From the NCBI GenBank assembly GCA_900542355.1, contig UQNE01000003.1:129001-193000 (forward strand): 64,000 nt of DNA. Reading direction: 5' to 3'. The notes beneath the pieces were generated by a model. The model worked only from the letters and a program-made list of their open reading frames with translations. It made no database searches and had not been told where the DNA came from. Made by a program: the position numbers and the translations under genes. This document shows, piece after piece, positions 59,869 through 64,000 of this stretch (position 1 is its first letter; each line of letters starts with the position of its first letter). This DNA is from an uncultured Bacteroidales bacterium. GTDB lineage: Bacteria; Bacteroidota; Bacteroidia; Bacteroidales; Paludibacteraceae.

Positions 59869-59900
59869 TTTGGATATATCGTATTTTTGTAGTACCTTTG
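59869..59900 (+). promoter_or_regulatory. Promoter of the CYTH/mltG genes
   Basis: TTTG (59869-59872), 20 bases, TACCTTTG (59893-59900); the start codon is at 59975. Confidence 0.75.
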
Positions 59901-59974
59901 CGCCCGATTTCGACTTGCTTACCTCAAATCTATAGCCTAAACCCATTGAAAAGCCGAACAAAATAAAACAATAG

Positions 59975-60451
59975 ATGAAGCAAAATACAGAGATAGAGCG
60001 CAAGTTTCTTGTTACTAATTTTTCCTACCGTCAACAAGCAACACGACATTTCGAGATTGTGCAGGGGTATTTGTGCAAAGACCCTGAGCGCACCATTCGT
60101 GTACGCATACGCGATGCGCGTGCGTTCCTTACTATCAAATCATCGAGCAAGCAAGGGGGCATTGCTCGTTTTGAATGGGAGAAAGAAATCGACGCAGCCG
60201 ATGCACGCCAACTGCTCGACTTGTGTCTGCCCGGGGTGATAGAGAAGACCCGCTATATTGTGCCTGCCGTGTCTGTGCAGAGCCATACGGAGAAACCATT
60301 GGTATGGGAGATTGATGAGTTTCACGGGCGATTAGAGGGGCTGACCCTTGCGGAATTGGAATTGGAAGACGAGAACCAACCCTACGAAAAGGCTGATTTT
60401 GTAGGTGAGGAGGTAACGGGCAACCCGCGCTACTACAATGCAAATATGTAA
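59975..60451 (+). CDS. CYTH-domain protein (triphosphate tunnel metalloenzyme family)
   Basis: 158 residues. The N-terminal EIERKFLV is the family's ExExK-type signature; ERTIRVRIRDARAFLTIKSS and EWEKEIDAADA supply the charged strands of the tunnel, followed by IEKTRYIV, WEIDEFHGRLEGLTLAELEL. Members hydrolyse triphosphates or make cAMP; bacterial short members are most often tripolyphosphatases. Cytoplasmic. It is 30 bases upstream of mltG. Confidence 0.93.
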   Translation: MKQNTEIERKFLVTNFSYRQQATRHFEIVQGYLCKDPERTIRVRIRDARAFLTIKSSSKQGGIARFEWEKEIDAADARQLLDLCLPGVIEKTRYIVPAVSVQSHTEKPLVWEIDEFHGRLEGLTLAELELEDENQPYEKADFVGEEVTGNPRYYNANM

Positions 60452-60481
60452 TAAGGTACAAAAACTAATTTAGCGAACAAC

Positions 60482-61519
60482 ATGAGAAAAAAGTATAGAA
60501 TTATCTTGGGCGTGGTCTGTGCGGTGGTTGCTGCTGTGGGCGTGGTCTGCGTAGAGCAGTACTATCGCCTGTGTGTGAGCAACTTACGCGCTTATGACGG
60601 CGAACAACACGCCTATCGTATCTACCCCGAGAGTAGTATGGATTCGGTGATGACGCTTGTCGGTACCGACTATGAGATTGCTTCGATGTGGAACCTGAAT
60701 TTTCACGCTGAGCAGATGGATTTTACAGCCCCTATGCCCGGTTACTATCGTTTCCCCGCAATGATGGGCGACCGCTATTTTATCCGCCGTCTGCAATTAG
60801 GCGAGCAGACCCCTGTGCGGCTGACTTTCAACCACTATATCCGCACGCGTGAGCAGTTGGCGGGTAAGTTGGCATCGAGCCTGCTATTGGATAGTGTGGA
60901 TATCCTTCGCCGATTGGAGAGCGATGAGTATATGGCTCAGTACGGGCTCAATAAGGAGACCTCGATATGCCTTTTCATTCCGAATACCTATGAGGTCTAT
61001 TGGACTATCTCGCCCGACCAACTCTTTGAGCGGATGTATAAGGAGTACAATAAGTTCTGGAACGAGCAGCGTCGTCATAAGGCTGATTCTATAGGGCTGA
61101 CGCCTGTAGAGGTGGCGATAGTGGCATCGATAGTAGAGGGAGAGACCCACAACAAAGAGGAGTTGCCCATCGTGGCGAGCCTGTATCTGAACCGTGTGCA
61201 CCGCGGTATGCACTTGCAGTCGTGTCCGACGGTGATTTATGCCAACGGCGATTTTACGCTGCGCCGTGTGCTCAAACGCCACTTGACTATCGATTCGCCA
61301 TACAACACCTACAAGTACCCGGGATTGCCTCCCGGACCTATTCGCTGCGCTGCGCCTGCCACCTTGGATATAGTGCTCAATGCACCTGAGACCGACTATT
61401 TGTATATGTGTGCCAACCCGGATTTCTCGGGTACGCATATCTTCTCCGATCACTATGGTCAGCACGCTGCCGCTGCCGTAGAGTATCGCCATCAGTTGGA
61501 CGAGCGCAATATCAAATAG
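60482..61519 (+). CDS. mltG: Endolytic murein transglycosylase MltG
   Basis: 345 residues with one N-terminal membrane helix (7-25). The YceG/MltG domain shows SICLFIPNTYEVYWTISPDQ, the catalytic region VAIVASIVEGETHNKEELP with Glu219 as the likely catalytic acid, LQSCPTVIYANGD, and NTYKYPGLPPGPI. It cuts nascent glycan strands in the periplasm and so sets their length. Member of the CYTH-mltG-Usp run. Confidence 0.96.
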   Translation: MRKKYRIILGVVCAVVAAVGVVCVEQYYRLCVSNLRAYDGEQHAYRIYPESSMDSVMTLVGTDYEIASMWNLNFHAEQMDFTAPMPGYYRFPAMMGDRYFIRRLQLGEQTPVRLTFNHYIRTREQLAGKLASSLLLDSVDILRRLESDEYMAQYGLNKETSICLFIPNTYEVYWTISPDQLFERMYKEYNKFWNEQRRHKADSIGLTPVEVAIVASIVEGETHNKEELPIVASLYLNRVHRGMHLQSCPTVIYANGDFTLRRVLKRHLTIDSPYNTYKYPGLPPGPIRCAAPATLDIVLNAPETDYLYMCANPDFSGTHIFSDHYGQHAAAAVEYRHQLDERNIK

Positions 61520-61556
61520 TATATTTTTTTTCACACAACCTTAATAGACACAAGCC

Positions 61557-62117
61557 ATGATTTGGGATAACAATGACGATATACGCCTCATCGAATGCAG
61601 GAATGCTTCGCGCGAGATACAAAAACACCTCAACGACTGCCGCGAGGAGAGGAGACCCTATATATTCATCACCAACACGATGACTATCAAGCCTTTGCAC
61701 CGAATCTTAGTGCCGGTGTCGATGCTTGAGGAGGAAGTGTATAAGGCGGAGATTTGCACTTATTTGGCGCGTAAGACAGGGGCGCATATCATCTTGCTCC
61801 GCGCACACGACTATGGCAGTCATGCGCAACAGAATACCAATCGAATCGTAACGCATATACAGTCAGTGGCTGAACGCACGGGGGAAAATATATCCTACGA
61901 GGTGGTAGAGGCAAAGAAAGACAGTTTCTCGCTTGTGCGTGAGGCCAGCGAGCGTCAGCGGGATTTTCAGCATGACCTATTGGTACTTACTGCCAGCCGA
62001 GATTATGGGTTGGACGATATTCTGTTTGGTCCTCCTGAGCGCCATGCTATCCGTCGTGCTTTGGTGCCGGTAATGCTCATCAATCCCAGAGAGGACTTGT
62101 TCTCGCTATGCGACTGA
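61557..62117 (+). CDS. Universal stress protein-like protein
   Basis: 186 residues. After a 45-residue leader, IKPLHRILVPVSMLEEEVYK and AEICTYLARKTGAHIILLRA resemble the first half of the Usp fold, and DLLVLTASRDYGLDDILFGP, PERHAIRRALVPVMLINPRE the second half. The ATP-binding GxxG-9-GS motif is not clear, so nucleotide binding is doubtful. Cytoplasmic; role unknown. Confidence 0.75.
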   Translation: MIWDNNDDIRLIECRNASREIQKHLNDCREERRPYIFITNTMTIKPLHRILVPVSMLEEEVYKAEICTYLARKTGAHIILLRAHDYGSHAQQNTNRIVTHIQSVAERTGENISYEVVEAKKDSFSLVREASERQRDFQHDLLVLTASRDYGLDDILFGPPERHAIRRALVPVMLINPREDLFSLCD

Positions 62118-62356
62118 TTGACAATGCATAATGCATAAAGAATTAGTTTACTATTGCCCGCATTCCTCAGTACGAGTATAGTCGCTTTTTTGTGTCTTTA
62201 CCATGCACGCATAGCCTCGCAGATGATTCTCTCTTATCTCTCTTATTCTCCTTCTCACTTTTTTCCTCTCTTTGCTATTTCCCCTTCCCAATCCTTTTTC
62301 CCTTTTTCCCCTGCCTATCGTTATATCTCCCTACTATTTCTCTTTGCTATTGCCTC
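62118..62356. other. Spacer with a long polypyrimidine stretch
   Basis: Between convergent genes. From about 62220 to 62350 the plus strand is almost all C and T (for example TCTCTTATCTCTCTTATTCT). No hairpin with a clear T-run was seen. Confidence 0.7.
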
Positions 62357-63460
62357 TTATTCTTTTAGGGGGTGGATAAAGTAGGGTTGGTAGTCGGGCA
62401 TAGAAGTAGGGTAGAGGGCGTAGCGCAGGTCGCGCAGGATATACTCGGGGTGTACTACCCCTGTCTCCCAAAAATCGTTACCGCCTGTAGGTGTCTCGCG
62501 CCGGCAGAAATTGTACACTTCGCGGTGTTGATACGCTGCGAACCAGGTTTGTTTGTCGTCTATCTGTTGCAGTTCGTTGTACGATTTGGCATTACATCCT
62601 ACCCATACATCGGCCTTGCCAAACACCTGCAACGCCTGTTCCATACTGAGTGGGATAGAGCCGTCGCTGGTGCGATTGGCGTAGGCATAGTCGGCACCTG
62701 CATCTTGGAATAGTTGCCCCATATAGGTGTTGCCTGCCGGTACATACCATGTGCCACGGAACGATGCCCCCGACATGATAGAGCGTCGAGTGGTGAGCGT
62801 TTGGCTCAGTGCCTGCTCGGCGTGGTAGGCAGAGCGCACCGCTGCTACGATAGAGTCGGCTTGTGTATCTGTACCGGTGAGGGCACCAAGCAGGCGTATC
62901 CATTTCATTCGTGCCAAAGGGTTCTCCTCACGCCATTCCACCATATAGATGACGGGGATGCCGGCTTGTCGGATACGCTCGGTGTTCTGCATGTCTTGCC
63001 CATAAGCACTGACCAGCAGGGCATCGGGCATAGAGAGCAGGAGTCGCTCAAGGTCGATATTCATATCATCGCCGATGTTCTCTACAGGTTGCTTGGGTAG
63101 GTTGTAGATGAGTTGGGGCGTGGTCATTGCTACCACGCAGTGTGTCTGCCCGAGGGCTGCCAAGAACCCTATCTGCGTGGCCGAAGAGGTAGCAAGGCGA
63201 GAGAGTGGCACTTGCAGACGCACACCATCGGACGGCACTTTTGTCGTAGAATCACTCACCAAGTAGTATCGCCCGAGCAAAGCACCTTCCTGCCATGGGT
63301 TGAGAACATCTAATACACGCATATTCTCGCCGTCAGTTAGGCGGAAATACTTCGGCTCTTCCTGTGGGGTACGGTTGTTTTGGGGGCTGCATGCAGTAAT
63401 AAGGCATACCAACAAGCAGATACACAGGCAGATAGGTACGTGTCGAAAAGAGCGAATCAT
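62357..63460 (-). CDS. BtuF/TroA-type ABC transporter substrate-binding lipoprotein
   Basis: 367 residues starting at MIRSFRHVPICLCICLLVCL with lipobox ITAC; a longer in-frame start extends into engB and is not used. Two-lobed periplasmic-binding-protein features for cobalamin or iron-siderophore: LSRLATSSATQIGFLAALGQ, NIGDDMNIDLERLLLSMPDA, MVEWREENPLARMKWIRLLG, GTWYVPAGNTYMGQLFQDAG, and DVWVGCNAKSYNEL. Partner permease and ATPase are not in the window. It overlaps engB by four bases. Confidence 0.9.
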   Translation of the reverse strand: MIRSFRHVPICLCICLLVCLITACSPQNNRTPQEEPKYFRLTDGENMRVLDVLNPWQEGALLGRYYLVSDSTTKVPSDGVRLQVPLSRLATSSATQIGFLAALGQTHCVVAMTTPQLIYNLPKQPVENIGDDMNIDLERLLLSMPDALLVSAYGQDMQNTERIRQAGIPVIYMVEWREENPLARMKWIRLLGALTGTDTQADSIVAAVRSAYHAEQALSQTLTTRRSIMSGASFRGTWYVPAGNTYMGQLFQDAGADYAYANRTSDGSIPLSMEQALQVFGKADVWVGCNAKSYNELQQIDDKQTWFAAYQHREVYNFCRRETPTGGNDFWETGVVHPEYILRDLRYALYPTSMPDYQPYFIHPLKE

Positions 63461-64000
63461 GGGTTCTGCGATTGGATGTCTTGGTTGATACTCTCTATGT
63501 AACGCACTATTTCTTCTCCGCCCATTCCGCTCTCTGCACTGGTTACAAAGATAGGCGGCAGTTCCACCCATGTCTCCAGCATCTTGGCTTTGTATGCCTC
63601 CACATTCTCGCGCAGGCGTCCTTTGCCTACTTTATCGCCCTTGGTGAAGACAATAGCAAAAGGCACCTCGTTCTCACCAAGCCATTCCATAAACTCCATA
63701 TCTATCTTTTGTGGCTCGTGTCGGCAATCGACTAATACAAACAGACTGCATAGCGGTTCGCGCAGTAGGCAATACCGCTCAATCATCTGTTTGAGTTTGG
63801 CGCGTTGCTGTTGCCCTGCTTGGGCATATCCGTAGCCCGGCAAATCCACCAAGTGCCAAGCCTCGGGGGTGTTGGCATTGATGATAAAATGGTTGATAAG
63901 CAGGGTCTTACCCGGTTTCTGACTGGTCTTTGCCAACTTAGGGTTGTGGGCAAGCATATTGATAAGGCTCGATTTGCCTACATTAGAACGCCCGATAAAA
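63457..64000 (-). CDS. engB: Ribosome biogenesis GTPase EngB/YsxC, 3' part
   Basis: The frame is open to the right edge of the window (about 181 residues visible; the first 20 or so are missing). The P-loop GRSNVGKSSLIN lies at the edge, followed by TSQKPGKT (switch I), DLPGYGYAQAG (G3), VFTKGDK (G4, TKxD) and VTSAESG (G5). EngB is an essential GTPase for 50S assembly. Downstream it overlaps the binding-protein gene. Confidence 0.95.
   Translation of the reverse strand, partial: FIGRSNVGKSSLINMLAHNPKLAKTSQKPGKTLLINHFIINANTPEAWHLVDLPGYGYAQAGQQQRAKLKQMIERYCLLREPLCSLFVLVDCRHEPQKIDMEFMEWLGENEVPFAIVFTKGDKVGKGRLRENVEAYKAKMLETWVELPPIFVTSAESGMGGEEIVRYIESINQDIQSQNP

Overview
The window looks like chromosomal DNA of a Bacteroidales (Bacteroidota) bacterium. 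The evidence is the promoter form TTTG-N19/20-TAnnTTTG upstream of many genes, the lack of Shine-Dalgarno motifs, SusC/SusD-type and other outer-membrane receptors, a PorT homologue, STN/FecR/ECF signalling genes, Bacteroidota-type lipoprotein signals, and a long Rho with a low-complexity insert. I cannot name a genus.

Layout. 1-250: 3' end of an unrecognised gene. 467-11336 (minus): pheS, then recQ, a beta-helix lipoprotein, porT, a beta-barrel receptor, aroQ and rho; the last six probably form a run read from rho towards recQ. 11337-12946: 1.6 kb without a credible gene, filled with dispersed repeats. 12947-13783: a secreted metallo-beta-lactamase-fold protein with an eroded metal site. 14019-26641 (plus): a PUL-like locus without glycoside hydrolases: susC with an STN domain, susD, a beta-helix protein, a secreted endonuclease/exonuclease/phosphatase (EEP) enzyme, a second EEP fused to a beta-helix, a small secreted jelly-roll-like protein, then an ECF sigma factor and a FecR anti-sigma factor. 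A PAP2 phosphatase follows. 27744-32067 (minus): two secreted proteins, one a pectinesterase. 32552-39092 (minus): housekeeping and envelope genes (trmH-like, rimM, two lipoproteins, an EnvC-like protein, a DUF4292 lipoprotein, a TPR protein, dut, a lipid kinase). 39281-43884 (plus): a DUF4301 protein, lrgAB-like genes and a GH3-family enzyme. 44208-45165 (minus): a ribbon-helix-helix protein and a small outer-membrane barrel.

45732-55376 is a type I restriction-modification island: hsdM, a truncated rhuM-like fragment, a visibly AT-rich gene for a PHP-domain plus SMC-like ATPase, hsdS and hsdR. 55602-64000 holds a small membrane protein, an acyl-CoA synthetase, coaX, a broken VWA gene, tRNA-Ser(GCU), a CYTH protein, mltG, a Usp-like protein, a BtuF-like binding lipoprotein and the 3' part of engB.

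How the parts work together. The SusC STN domain, FecR and ECF sigma factor fit trans-envelope signalling that controls uptake of a substrate which the EEP enzymes would cleave; a phosphodiester such as nucleic acid or a phosphorylated glycan is plausible, and this is inference. Four secreted proteins end in a related short C-terminal motif (lysine, NGQ, hydrophobic strand, YxLLG), and a fifth ends in a classic type IX secretion sorting domain; porT in the same window is a component of that secretion system. The most interesting systems are the PHP-ATPase inside the restriction operon, the EEP/beta-helix pair seen once as two overlapping genes and once fused, and a mosaic intergenic repeat family that has lengthened the C-termini of two proteins.
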